Below, piece by piece: positions 26,306 to 35,271 of a stretch of DNA of 64,000 nt (positions within the stretch are counted from its first letter, which is position 1; every line of letters begins with the position of its first letter). This DNA is from VRUE01 sp963753585. Lineage in GTDB: Bacteria > Actinomycetota > Thermoleophilia > Solirubrobacterales > 70-9. Both the position numbers and the translations under genes were made by a program. Under the pieces are notes generated by a model. That model was not told the origin of the DNA. It made no database searches and saw nothing but the letters and a program-made list of their open reading frames with translations. Location: contig CAVWCU010000002.1 in the NCBI GenBank assembly GCA_963753585.1, positions 186,001 to 250,000 of the forward strand. The letters run 5' to 3'.

Positions 26306-26494
26306 TTAAGCAGCGCTGGAGTTGGCAGCCCAGCGCGGGGGGCGCATCAGGAGAACCGGCTGCCTCGGGGGAACCAGCCCCTCGGGCCGATTGGGACGGA
26401 AGGTCGTGCAGGGCTCGTCCAGCTCCAGAGCACAGAGGAGGTTCTTGCGGAAGTAGCAGTCCTCGCAGCTGGGTTGCTTTTTCTTGCGCGGCAC
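26306..26494 (-). CDS. small cysteine-rich protein of unknown function
   Basis: About 62 residues starting at GTG (PRKKKQPSCEDCYFRKNLLC). CEDCYFRKNLLC and DEPCTTFRP form a compact four-cysteine cluster (CxxC, C, C) suggesting a zinc site. The C-terminus is Pro/Arg-rich. No ribosome site supports a single start; GTG codons further upstream are alternatives. I believe this Cys pattern recurs in Thermoleophilia-like genomes, but I cannot name a function. Confidence 0.55.
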   Translation of the reverse strand: MPRKKKQPSCEDCYFRKNLLCALELDEPCTTFRPNRPEGLVPPRQPVLLMRPPRWAANSSAA

Positions 26495-26622
26495 GGCGGC
26501 CGATACTGCCACCGTCGTGCGCCTCTCGCGAGCCTCATTTCCGCAAAGCGCCACATCTTTGACACAGTCTCGTCACAGCTTCCCCGCGTCTTGCGCGAAA
26601 GCGGGCGGTTCCCGTCGCTACC

Positions 26623-27258
26623 ATGGGCTTGCCGATGGACTCCCAGGGCCGGACCCAGAAGCTGGCGGACTCCCCCCAGCTGTTCGAGAGCGAATTCCTC
26701 AACTTCTTCTCCCGAGTGCACCCGTCGATCCCGGCGATCGTCTTCGTGCCGGTCGTCGTCGTCATGGAGTGGCTGGGCGCGGACGGCGGCTACGGAGCGC
26801 TCGCGCTGATCGGGCTGGGCCTCGGTGGGATCGCGATCTGGACCCTGACCGAGTACTGGCTGCACCGCCTCGTCTTCCACTGGCAGCCCGACAACGCATT
26901 CGGCCGCCGCATGCACTTCATCATCCACGGAATCCACCACGACCACCCGAACGACAAGCTGCGCCTGGTGATGCCCCCGGCGGTGGCGATCCCGCTCGCC
27001 GCGCTCTTCTTCTTGGCTTTCACGCTGATATTCGGGACCCCCGCGGCCTATCCACTCTTCGGCGGCTTCATCTTCGGCTACCTCGCCTACGACTACACGC
27101 ATTACTACGTCCATCACTTCGTGCCGAAGTCCGAGCTCGGCAAGCGCCTCCGCGAGCAGCACATGCGCCACCATTTCCAGGATCACCGCTACGGCTACGG
27201 CGTCTCGTCTCCGATCTGGGACGTCGTCTTCAAGACGCTCCCCCGCAAGCGGAAGTAA
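26623..27258 (+). CDS. fatty acid hydroxylase superfamily protein
   Basis: A 211-residue integral membrane di-iron protein of the sterol desaturase/fatty acid hydroxylase group. Histidine boxes are present: EYWLHRLVFHW, HGIHHDHPND, YVHHF and QHMRHHFQDHRYGYG. The short form resembles fatty acid 2-hydroxylase catalytic domains, without a cytochrome b5 domain. It should hydroxylate a lipid acyl chain using O2. The start at 26623 or the ATG four codons later is possible. The desaturase gene follows 30 nt after its stop, implying an operon for membrane lipid modification. Confidence 0.85.
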   Translation: MGLPMDSQGRTQKLADSPQLFESEFLNFFSRVHPSIPAIVFVPVVVVMEWLGADGGYGALALIGLGLGGIAIWTLTEYWLHRLVFHWQPDNAFGRRMHFIIHGIHHDHPNDKLRLVMPPAVAIPLAALFFLAFTLIFGTPAAYPLFGGFIFGYLAYDYTHYYVHHFVPKSELGKRLREQHMRHHFQDHRYGYGVSSPIWDVVFKTLPRKRK

Positions 27259-27288
27259 CCGATCGCCGATTGCTGCATAGATGCAGCG

Positions 27289-28179
27289 ATGCAGCCGATG
27301 AGCCGGGTCGAGAAGACCGCCAACCTTGGTGCCGTGATCGTCCCGTTCGTGGCGACCGTGACCGCCGTCGTCCTGCTCTGGAACCAGCTGGTGAGGCCGG
27401 CGGACCTCGCCATCGCGGCCGTGATGTACCTGCTGACGGCTATCGGGATCACGGTGGGCTTCCACAGGCTGCTCACTCACCGGTCCTTCCAGACCCGCAA
27501 GCCGGTCGAGTACCTCTTCGCCTTGGCCGGCTCGATGGCGGTCCAGGGGCCGGTGATCTCCTGGGTCGCCGATCACCGCAAGCACCATGCCCACACCGAC
27601 GAAGAGGGTGACCCTCACAGCCCCCACGTCGGTCACGGCGGCGGTGTGCGCGGCGTCTTCGCCGGGCTCTGGCATGCCCACTCCGGCTGGCTTATGTCAA
27701 CCCAGGGACGCGCTGACTGGAAGCGCTACGCCCCCGACCTCTACGAGGATCGCGGGATGCGCGCGATCTCCCGCCACTTCCTCGCCCTGGTTCTGTTGAG
27801 CCTGGCGCTTCCGGCGCTTGCCGGATACGCGGTCAGCGGGACGCTCGCCGGGGCGGCCACCGGGCTTCTCTGGGGCGGACTGGTTCGGATCTTCTTCGTC
27901 CACCACATCACCTGGAGCGTGAATTCCGTGTGCCACTTCTTCGGTACTCGCCGGTTCGACACCGACGATCGGTCCACCAACGTCTTCTGGCTTGCCCTGC
28001 CATCGCTGGGAGAGTCCTGGCATCACAATCACCACGCCTTCCCGCGCTCCGCCGTACACGGCCTTCGACGGTGGGAGATCGACCCCTCCGCTTTGATTAT
28101 TGGTGCGATGGAGAAATTGGGGCTCGCCTGGAACGTTGTACGCATCTCCACCGAGCGCCAGGCACAGCGCAGCGCCTAG
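27289..28179 (+). CDS. acyl-CoA (delta-9-type) fatty acid desaturase
   Basis: A 296-residue membrane desaturase. All three histidine boxes are in place: GFHRLLTHRSF near residue 62, ADHRKHHAHTDEEGDPHSP near 100, and SLGESWHHNHHAFPRSAVHG near 245. These bind the di-iron centre of stearoyl-CoA desaturase-type enzymes. It introduces a double bond into long acyl chains, affecting membrane fluidity. The start at 27289 is the first ATG; a second three codons on is equally good. It follows the hydroxylase gene closely. Confidence 0.92.
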   Translation: MQPMSRVEKTANLGAVIVPFVATVTAVVLLWNQLVRPADLAIAAVMYLLTAIGITVGFHRLLTHRSFQTRKPVEYLFALAGSMAVQGPVISWVADHRKHHAHTDEEGDPHSPHVGHGGGVRGVFAGLWHAHSGWLMSTQGRADWKRYAPDLYEDRGMRAISRHFLALVLLSLALPALAGYAVSGTLAGAATGLLWGGLVRIFFVHHITWSVNSVCHFFGTRRFDTDDRSTNVFWLALPSLGESWHHNHHAFPRSAVHGLRRWEIDPSALIIGAMEKLGLAWNVVRISTERQAQRSA

Positions 28180-28230
28180 CACGTACGCGGAACTCACTCA
28201 ACCAAATGGCCAGAGTGACAACGCTAGATT

Positions 28231-28248
28231 TGACTATATGAATAGTCA
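28231..28248. promoter_or_regulatory. palindrome upstream of the coiled-coil/AT-hook gene
   Basis: TGACTAT and ATAGTCA form a perfect 7-bp inverted repeat around ATGA, followed at once by overlapping GTCACTG repeats to about 28264. The cluster lies 80-100 nt before the start codon, in the only AT-rich stretch nearby, and looks like a promoter with operator. Confidence 0.45.
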
Positions 28249-28328
28249 CTGTCACTGTGACTGTGCCACACTGAGCGAAGCTGACGACCCCAATGGCGAA
28301 AAAAGCCAGTGGGGATGAAAGGAAGGAA

Positions 28329-28724
28329 ATGCCCAGCACCAGCAACGTACTCGACGAGGCTCTTGACCTGGTCAAGAAACGGCTCGCCGAGCTCGACGAG
28401 GAGCGCAAGCGCCTCGAGCGTGCGCTCGCAGAGCTCGGTGGCACAGTCACCCGCCGTCCCGGTCGCCCTCGCGGCAGCGGTCGCGGCCCCGGCCGTCCGC
28501 CCAAAGCTGCCTCTGCCGGCGGCGCCCCACGCAAACGCCGTCGCCGCGGCGGAACGCGTGCCGATCAGGCCGTGGCCCTGGTGGAGAAAAGCCCCGGGAT
28601 CAGCGCCTCTGAGATCGCCAAGCAGATGAAGATCAAACCGAACTATCTCTACCGGGTCCTCGGTGAACTCGAGAAAGAGGGTCGGGTCAAGAAGAAAGGG
28701 CGCGCGTACCACCCGGCCAAGTAG
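28329..28724 (+). CDS. coiled-coil, AT-hook-like, winged-helix nucleoid or regulatory protein
   Basis: A 131-residue protein in three parts. Residues 5-38 form a charged coiled coil (ALDLVKKRLAELDEERKRLE). Residues 42-80 are a basic linker with repeated Gly-Arg-Pro cores (RRPGRPRGSGRGPGRPP), like AT-hooks. Residues 85-131 form a winged helix (VEKSPGISASEIAKQMKI, NYLYRVLGELEKEGRVKKKG). This architecture suggests a dimeric DNA-bridging protein. The ATG at 28329 has a strong ribosome site (GGAAGGAA); an ATG at 28293 has none. A strong terminator follows. Confidence 0.75.
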   Translation: MPSTSNVLDEALDLVKKRLAELDEERKRLERALAELGGTVTRRPGRPRGSGRGPGRPPKAASAGGAPRKRRRRGGTRADQAVALVEKSPGISASEIAKQMKIKPNYLYRVLGELEKEGRVKKKGRAYHPAK

Positions 28725-28748
28725 GAAACGCGCAGTCCTTGGGGTATC

Positions 28749-28780
28749 AAAGCCGGCCCCGCGAGGGGGGCCGGCTTTTT
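28749..28780. terminator. strong intrinsic terminator between convergent genes
   Basis: AAAGCCGGCCCC and GGGGCCGGCTTT form a 12-bp stem with a 6-nt loop and end in TTTTT on the plus strand. It terminates the coiled-coil gene and can also serve the convergent malate dehydrogenase gene. Confidence 0.9.
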
Positions 28781-28785
28781 GCATT

Positions 28786-29772
28786 TCAGACGAGGCCCAG
28801 TTGACTCACCGCGTCGCGCTCCTCGCGTAGCTCGGCAGCGCTGGCGTCGATGCGGGTGCGCGAGAACTCCGGGATCTCAGCGCCCTCGACGATCGACCAC
28901 TCATCATCGCTGCAGACACAGGGGAAGCCGGCGACGATGCCCTCGTCGACCCCGTAGGAGCCGTCTGCGGGAACGCCCATCGAAACCCAGTCGCCCTCGG
29001 GCGTGCCAAGCACCCAGTCGCGAACGTGGTCGATCGCCGCGTTGGCAGCCGAAGCCGCACTGGATGCACCGCGAGCCTCGATGATCGCGGCGCCGCGCTT
29101 GGCTACGCGGGGAATGAACTCCTCCGCGATCCAGGTCTCGTCGTCGACCGCGTCCCAGGCGCTCTGCCCGCCGACCCGTGCGTTCACCAGGTCCGGGTAC
29201 TGCGTGGTCGAGTGGTTCCCCCAAACGGTCATGTTGGTCACGTCGGAGACCTGCTTGCCGAGGCGGTTGGCTACCTGCGCGACCGCCCGGTTGTGGTCGA
29301 GCCGCATCATCGCGGTGAAGCGCTCGCGCGGCACTCCGTCGGCATTGGAAAGCGCGATCAGGCAGTTGGTGTTGGCCGGGTTGCCGACCACGAGCACGCG
29401 CACGTCGCTTGCCGCACCGGCGGCGATCGCTTCGCCCTGCGGCTTGAAGATGCCCCCGTTCGCCTCGAGCAGGTCGGCGCGCTCCATGCCCGGCCCGCGC
29501 GGCCGAGCGCCTACCAGGAGGCCGACGTTGCACCCGTCGAAAGCCGCCTTCGGGTCGTCGAAGATGTCGATCTTGCGCAGCAGTGGGAATGCACAGTCGT
29601 CGAGCTCCATCGCGGTGCCCTCCGCCGCCTTCACGGCGTCGGGGATCTCGAGCAGGCTGAGCTCGACCGGAGTGTCGGGCCCGAGCATCTGCCCGCTGGC
29701 GATGCGGAACAGCAGTGCGTAGCCGATCTGCCCGGCGGCGCCGGTGACGGTGACTTTCACGGGGGTGCTCAC
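28786..29772 (-). CDS. mdh: malate dehydrogenase
   Basis: A 328-residue NAD-dependent malate dehydrogenase (malate to oxaloacetate, TCA cycle). The Rossmann motif TGAAGQIGYALLFRIASG opens the protein. VGARPRGPGMERADLLEANG covers the mobile loop with substrate Arg residues, and VWGNHSTTQYPD holds the catalytic His. The length and motifs match the cytosolic type 2 group. GTG at 29772 overlaps the isocitrate dehydrogenase stop (GTGA), with AAAGGAG 5 nt upstream, so the two genes are translationally coupled. Confidence 0.96.
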   Translation of the reverse strand: MSTPVKVTVTGAAGQIGYALLFRIASGQMLGPDTPVELSLLEIPDAVKAAEGTAMELDDCAFPLLRKIDIFDDPKAAFDGCNVGLLVGARPRGPGMERADLLEANGGIFKPQGEAIAAGAASDVRVLVVGNPANTNCLIALSNADGVPRERFTAMMRLDHNRAVAQVANRLGKQVSDVTNMTVWGNHSTTQYPDLVNARVGGQSAWDAVDDETWIAEEFIPRVAKRGAAIIEARGASSAASAANAAIDHVRDWVLGTPEGDWVSMGVPADGSYGVDEGIVAGFPCVCSDDEWSIVEGAEIPEFSRTRIDASAAELREERDAVSQLGLV

Positions 29773-30987
29773 AAAATCTCCTTTGCTTTGAGGGCCTCGT
29801 CGATGGAGGCCAGGAACTCCTGCGTGGTCTGGTACTCCTGGTCGGGACCGACCAGCAGGGCCAAGTCTTTGGTCATCCGACCGCTTTCGACCGTCTCCAC
29901 ACAGACGCGCTCGAGGGTCTCGGCGAAACGTGTGACCTCGGGCGTGCCGTCGAGACGGCCGCGCGCGGCGAGGCCGCGGGTCCAGGCGAAGATCGAGGCG
30001 ATCGGGTTGGTCGAGGTCGGCTTGCCCTGCTGGTGCTGGCGGTAGTGACGGGTGACGGTCCCGTGTGCGGCCTCGGCCTCGACGGTCTTGCCGTCGGGGC
30101 TCATCAGCACGCTCGTCATCAGGCCCAGCGAGCCGAACCCCTGGGCGACGGTGTCGGACTGCACGTCGCCGTCGTAGTTCTTGCAGGCCCACACGTAACC
30201 CCCCTCCCACTTCAGCGCCGCCGCGACCATGTCGTCGATCAGCCGGTGTTCGTAGCTGATCCCGGCCGCCTCGAAGTCCGCCTTGAACTCGGACTCGTAG
30301 ACCTCGGCGAAGAGATCCTTGAAGCGGCCGTCGTAGCGCTTGAGGATGGTGTTCTTGGTCGAGAGGTAGACCGGGTAGCCGCGGTCGAGCCCGTAGCGCA
30401 TCGAGGCACGGGCGAAGTCGCGGATCGAGTCGTCGAGGTTGTACATCGCCATCGCGATGCCGCCGCCGGGGAAGTCGTAGACGTCGAGCTCGACCGGCTC
30501 GGAGCCGTCCTTGGGCGTGTAGGTGAGCGTCAGCGTCCCCTCGCCGGGGACGACCATGTCGGTGGCGCGGTACTGGTCGCCGAAGGCGTGGCGGCCGATC
30601 ACGATCGGCTTGGTCCAGCCCGGCACCAGGCGCGGGATGTTCGAGATCACGATCGGCTCGCGGAAGATGACGCCGCCGAGGATGTTGCGGATCGTCCCGT
30701 TCGGCGAGCGGTACATCTCCGCCAGGCCGAACTCCTCGACCCGGGCCTCGTCGGGGGTGATCGTCGCGCACTTGACGCCGACGCCGTGCTGCTTGATCGC
30801 GTTGGCCGCGTCGACGGTGATCTGGTCTCGGGTCGCGTCGCGGCTCTCGATCCCGAGGTCGAAGTAGACGAGCTCGAGGTCGAGGTAGGGCAGGATCAAC
30901 TGCTCTTTGATGAAGGCCCAGATGATCCGGGTCATCTCGTCGCCGTCGAGCTCGACGATCGGGTTCTCGACTGGGATCTTTCGCCAC
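29769..30987 (-). CDS. icd: NADP-dependent isocitrate dehydrogenase (frameshifted at the start)
   Basis: About 405 residues after correction, of the eukaryote-like dimeric IDH type: NPIVELDGDEMTRIIWAFIK, SPNGTIRNILGGVIFREPI, DMVAAALKWEGGYVWACKNY and EAAHGTVTRHYRQHQQG. It oxidises isocitrate to 2-oxoglutarate. In the given sequence the frame of IPVENPIVELDG has no usable start. A GTG at 30987 (GTG GCG AA...) would read MAKIPVENP if one A of the AAA run at 30979-30981 were removed. The corrected length is then a whole number of codons. I treat this as a +1 error. Downstream mdh overlaps by GTGA. Confidence 0.92.
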
Positions 30988-31028
30988 GCGGCGGGCGATG
31001 CTACCGGTGGGCTGGCACAATCAGATCG

Positions 31029-32700
31029 ATGGCTACCGCCGAGCGCCGCTCCTCCGCCACCCACGAGGTCTTCAACCAGGCCCCGCCGCTCGAGGACTAC
31101 AACCCCTTCGACGCCGACGAGCCGCTGAAGGAGGCGCTGCGCCGCGAGGGCGGCGAGTGGGCCGAGGACCGGACGCGCGAGCTGGGAGCGATCTGCGGCT
31201 CGCGCCAGACGATCCGCTGGGGCTTCGAAGCCAACGAGCAGCAAGCCCGAGCTGCGCACGCACGACCGCTACGGCAACCGCATCGACGAGGTCGAGTTCG
31301 ACACCTCCTGGCACGAGCTGATGCGGATCGGGATCGGCAACGGCCTGCACGCGGCTCCCTGGCGCGAACCCGGCCCCGGCGCCCACGTCGCCCGCGCGGC
31401 GCAGTTCATGCTGCTGATGCAGGCCGAGAGCGGCGTCGGCTGCCCGATCTCGATGACCTACTCGGCGATCCCGGCGCTGCGCAAGCAGCCCGAGCTTGCC
31501 GCCGAGTGGGAGGAGCGCTTCCTCTCGCTCGACTACGACGAGCGCTCGCTGCCGGCCGAGCGCAAGAGCGGCGCCCTCTGCGGGATGGCGATGACCGAGA
31601 AGCAGGGCGGCTCCGACGTGCGCGCCAACACCACGACGGCGACGCCGCTGAACGGCGGCGGGCCCGGCGCCGAGTACGAGCTCGTCGGCCACAAGTGGTT
31701 CTGCTCGGCGCCGATGTGCGACGCCTTCCTCGTCCTCGCCCAGACCGAGTCGGGGATCTCCTGCTTCCTGATGCCGCGCTGGACCCCCGACGGCGAGCGC
31801 AACGCCTTCCACGATCCAGCGCCTCAAGGACAAGCTCGGCAACCGCTCCAACGCCTCCAGCGAGGTCGAGTTCCGCGGCGCCTGGGCGCGCATGGTCGGC
31901 GAGGAGGGGCGCGGCGTGCCGACGATCATCGAGATGGTCAACCACACCCGCCTCGACTGCGTGATCGGCACCGCGACCGGCTACCGCGCCGGGGTCGTGC
32001 GGCGCTCAACCACACCGCCCACCGCGCCGCCTTCGGCAAGGAGCTGATCGACCAGCCGCTGATGCGCAACGTCCTCGCCGACCTCTGCGTCGAGTCGGAG
32101 GCCGCGACCGTGGCGGGGATGCGCCTGGCCCGCTCCTACGACGAGGTCGCGGACGGCGACGAGCAGGCGGTCGAGTTCCGCCGCCTCGCCAACGCGGTCC
32201 TCAAGTACTGGCTCTGCAAGCGCGCCCCCTCGCACGCGGTCGAGTGCCTGGAGTGCCACGGCGGCAACGGCTACGTCGAGGAGTCGGGAATGCCCCGCCT
32301 CTACCGCGAGGCTCCGCTCGCCTCGATCTGGGAGGGCTCGGGCAACGTCCAGTGCCTCGACGTGCTGCGCGGCATGGTCAAGAGCCCCGCCTCTGTAGAC
32401 GCCTTTTTCGCCGAGGTCCTCGAGGGCGCCGGGGCAGAACCCAAGCTCGACGCTTACGTCAGCTCCCTCCGCGACGAGATCCCCGGCGACATCGACACCA
32501 TCCAGACCCGCGCCCGGCGGATCGTCGAGAAAATGGCCATCTCCCTCCAGGCATCCCTCCTGGTCCGCTACGGCGACCCAGCCGTGGCCGACGCCTTCTG
32601 CGCCTCCCGCCTCTCAGGCGACTGGGGCCACGCCTTCGGCACCCTCCCCGCCGGCACAGACTTCAGCTCAATAATCGAGCGCCACCGCCCGCAGTCCTGA
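31029..32700 (+). CDS. acyl-CoA dehydrogenase (three frameshifts)
   Basis: Reading across three single-base shifts gives a protein of about 557 residues of the long AidB/FadE-like acyl-CoA dehydrogenase type. Conserved pieces are MAMTEKQGGSDVRANTT (FAD and substrate region), AFGKELIDQPLMRNVLADL, LECHGGNGYVEESGMPRLYR and IWEGSGNVQCLDVLRG. The AidB-like features suggest a branched or unusual acyl substrate. Shifts lie near 31243 (+1), 31813 (+1) and 32003 (-1). Sequence is conserved on both sides of each, with no stops, so sequencing error is more likely than decay. It is divergent from isocitrate dehydrogenase, 41 nt away. Confidence 0.85.
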
Positions 32701-32741
32701 GGAACCAACCCCGCTTAAGGGCGCCCTCGGACCCTGAAGCC

Positions 32742-33902
32742 TCAGGACGCGTCGCGCAGCGCTCGGCCTACCTGCTCAGCTGTGATTACACCTGACAGGC
32801 GACCGTCGGCGTCTACCGCCATCAGGGCGCCGAAGCGACGGAGGGCCTGGCTCGAGAGCAGGGAGTCGAGCGGGGCGTCGTCGCGAATCTGGAAGGTGCC
32901 GTCGTCGTGCTCGAGCAGGTCTGAGACGTGCGATGTCATGCGGGAGGTCTCTGGAACCTCGTCGGCTTTGTCTTTGACGACCAGGCCGACGAAACGGTAA
33001 GCCGCATCCACGACCGGGAACCAGGGCCAGCGATAGCGGAGGAAGTACTCGTCCAACGCTTGTTCGACGCTTAGCTCGTCGGGGATCGCAACCGGCTCAC
33101 GATCCATCACGTCTGAGACGACGAGCTCGGAGATGCGGCCCGTGATCGCCGTCTGCATGGAGGCGGCCTTGGCGGAGCTGTTGATGACGAAGCCGATCAG
33201 GGCCAGCCAGACGCCGGCGAACACGTCGCCCACGGCGACCAGGGCCAGGCCCCCGCCGATGAAGATGTAGGCGAAGACGCGGCCAAGGCCGGCGGCGAAG
33301 CGGGTCGCCGAGGTGCGGTCCCCCGTCTTCCACCAGGCGATCGCGCGCGCGATCCTTCCGCCGTCCATCGGGAAGGCCGGCAGCAGGTTGAAGACGAGGA
33401 CGAGCAGGTTGATGCTCGCCAGCCAGCCGACCATCGCCAGCACGCCGGAAACGCCGGAGCCCGACTCGATCAGGACAGCGCGCCTGAACTCCTCCGGTCC
33501 GGCGGCCACAAGGCCGATCGCGGTCAGCACGACCACGATCGCAAGCGTCACCAGCGGCCCGGCGACCGCGACCTTGAACTCGGTCGCGGGGCCGTCGGAC
33601 TCGCGGTCCATCCGCGCCATCCCACCGAAGATCCAGAGCTGGATGCTGATGATGCCGATGCCGTGGCGCAGCGCCGTGAAGGCGTGGCCGAGCTCGTGCA
33701 GGACGATCGAGCCGAAGAAGCCGGCGGTGCTGAGCACGGCGAGGCCGAAGGCCTCCGAGGAGGTGCTGCTCTGCCCGAGCACGTCCGCGTAGAAGCGCGA
33801 GAGCAAGAAGATCGCCAAGAAGAGGACGAGGAACCACGACCAGTCGACCGCGATCCTGATCCCGCGGACGTGGAAGAGCGTGATCGAGCGGCCACCGAGC
33901 AT
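32742..33902 (-). CDS. M50 family site-2 protease-like metalloprotease with CBS domains
   Basis: A 386-residue membrane protease. The zinc motif SIVLHELGHAFTALRHG is near residue 65, and the third ligand region NLLPAFPMDGGRIARA near 180. About six membrane helices surround them. Residues about 245-386 hold a CBS pair (VSDVMDREPVAIPDELSVEQ, then FGALMAVDADGRLSGVITAE), as in group III S2P proteins whose activity may answer to nucleotides. It may cleave membrane-embedded regulators; no anti-sigma partner is adjacent. ATG at 33902. A 28-bp hairpin stands just upstream. Confidence 0.9.
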   Translation of the reverse strand: MLGGRSITLFHVRGIRIAVDWSWFLVLFLAIFLLSRFYADVLGQSSTSSEAFGLAVLSTAGFFGSIVLHELGHAFTALRHGIGIISIQLWIFGGMARMDRESDGPATEFKVAVAGPLVTLAIVVVLTAIGLVAAGPEEFRRAVLIESGSGVSGVLAMVGWLASINLLVLVFNLLPAFPMDGGRIARAIAWWKTGDRTSATRFAAGLGRVFAYIFIGGGLALVAVGDVFAGVWLALIGFVINSSAKAASMQTAITGRISELVVSDVMDREPVAIPDELSVEQALDEYFLRYRWPWFPVVDAAYRFVGLVVKDKADEVPETSRMTSHVSDLLEHDDGTFQIRDDAPLDSLLSSQALRRFGALMAVDADGRLSGVITAEQVGRALRDAS

Positions 33903-33916
33903 GTTGGGAATGGTAG

Positions 33917-33988
33917 GGGGAGCCACCGGGGGTCCCTCTCCAGGCCGCTTCGCGGGAGTTCCTGGAGGGGGACCCCCGGTGGCTCCCC
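33917..33988. repeat. 28-bp near-perfect hairpin between divergent genes
   Basis: Arms 33917-33944 and 33961-33988 match at 27 of 28 positions (the exception is a G-T wobble) around a 16-nt loop. The arms begin GGGGAGCCACCGGGGG. It fills most of the 141-nt space between the M50 and M28 peptidase genes and must lie in or beside their promoters. Confidence 0.75.
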
Positions 33989-34043
33989 GACCGCGGGGTG
34001 AGCTTCGAGGTGCCCAACCGTTGCATATGGCTAGGGTCCTTTT

Positions 34044-35216
34044 ATGAGCGATCAGGCCTGGCTGCGCGAACGGCTGGAGGAACTCGAGCGGATCTATCGC
34101 CCATCCGCTTCCGACGGGGAACGCCAGGCCGCTGAGTGGATCGTCGAGCGCTTCGGCGAGCTCGGCGCCGAAGCCCGGATCGAGGCAGAGCCGGCGCACG
34201 GCACCTACTGGTGGCCGCTCGGCATCGGCGCTGCGCTGGGCGCGCTCGGCGGGCTGGCCGGCCTGCGCGGGCGACGCCTCCTCGGCGCCGCGCTGGGCGC
34301 GCTGGGCGCCGCCGGCATCGCCGACGACTTCCCGCCCGGCAAGCGACGCCTGCGCAGGCCGCTGCCCCAGCGGACCGCCTACAACGTCGTCTGCGAGATG
34401 GGGCCCGCCGATGCCGAGCGGACGATGGTCGTCGTCTCCCACCATGACGCCGCGCACTCCGGCCTGGTCTTCCACCCCGCATTGCCCAAGCTCGCCGACC
34501 GCCTCGGCCTGATCGAGGGCCAGGACACCAGCCCGGCCCTGATGGCCCCGGTCATCGGCGGACCGATCCTCGCGGCGCTCGGCGCCCTTACCGGGAGCCG
34601 CCTGCTGGCCAAGCTGGGTGTCTTCCTCGGGGTCGGCTCGGCGGCGGCGATGGCCGACATCGGCACGCGCAGGACCGTCCCGGGGGCAAACGACAACGGG
34701 ACCGGCGTCGTCGCCCTGCTGGCGCTCGCCCGGCGCCTTGCCGAGGATCCGCCGCAGGACCTCAGGGTGATCCTGCTCTCGGCCGGCGCCGAGGAGTCCT
34801 TCAGCGAGGGGATCAAGGCCTTCGGCGAGCGCCACTTCCCCCAGCTGCCCCGGGAGAGCACCTTCTTCCTCGCCGTCGACTCGATCGGCTCTCCCCATCT
34901 GCTCGTGCTGCGCGGCGAGGGATTCCTGAAGATGCACGAGTACCCGCCTCGGGCGCTGGAGCTGATGGACGGCCTCGGCGAGGAGCTGGGCATCTGGCTC
35001 TACCCGAACCTGCGCCTGCACAACGGCACCGACGGCCTCGAGCCGCTGGCGGCCGGCTACGAGACCGCCGCCCTCTGCGGCTGCACGGACCTCAAGAACC
35101 CAGCCAACTACCACTGGCCCAACGACCTCGCCGAGAACGTCGAGTTCGGCACCCTCGCCGACGGCATCCGCCTGATCGAGGCAGCGGTCCGCCGCCTCGA
35201 TCAACGCTGGCTCTAA
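34044..35216 (+). CDS. M28 family zinc peptidase
   Basis: A 390-residue protein with an M28 aminopeptidase-like domain. The N-terminal part (RPSASDGERQAAEWIVERF) and the metal-binding steps are visible: VVVSHHDAAHSG near residue 135, PGANDNGTGVVALL near 217, SAGAEESFSEG near 252, AVDSIGSPHLL near 280, and a late His in NYHWPNDL near 357. Residues 55-95 and 170-205 are hydrophobic and may form membrane hairpins. Substrate unknown. ATG at 34044, divergent from the M50 gene across a long hairpin. Confidence 0.85.
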   Translation: MSDQAWLRERLEELERIYRPSASDGERQAAEWIVERFGELGAEARIEAEPAHGTYWWPLGIGAALGALGGLAGLRGRRLLGAALGALGAAGIADDFPPGKRRLRRPLPQRTAYNVVCEMGPADAERTMVVVSHHDAAHSGLVFHPALPKLADRLGLIEGQDTSPALMAPVIGGPILAALGALTGSRLLAKLGVFLGVGSAAAMADIGTRRTVPGANDNGTGVVALLALARRLAEDPPQDLRVILLSAGAEESFSEGIKAFGERHFPQLPRESTFFLAVDSIGSPHLLVLRGEGFLKMHEYPPRALELMDGLGEELGIWLYPNLRLHNGTDGLEPLAAGYETAALCGCTDLKNPANYHWPNDLAENVEFGTLADGIRLIEAAVRRLDQRWL

Positions 35217-35271
35217 CCCAGCCGAATCCCGACTGCGGGGTCGGATTTTGCCTCTATAGAGTCCGCGCCCC

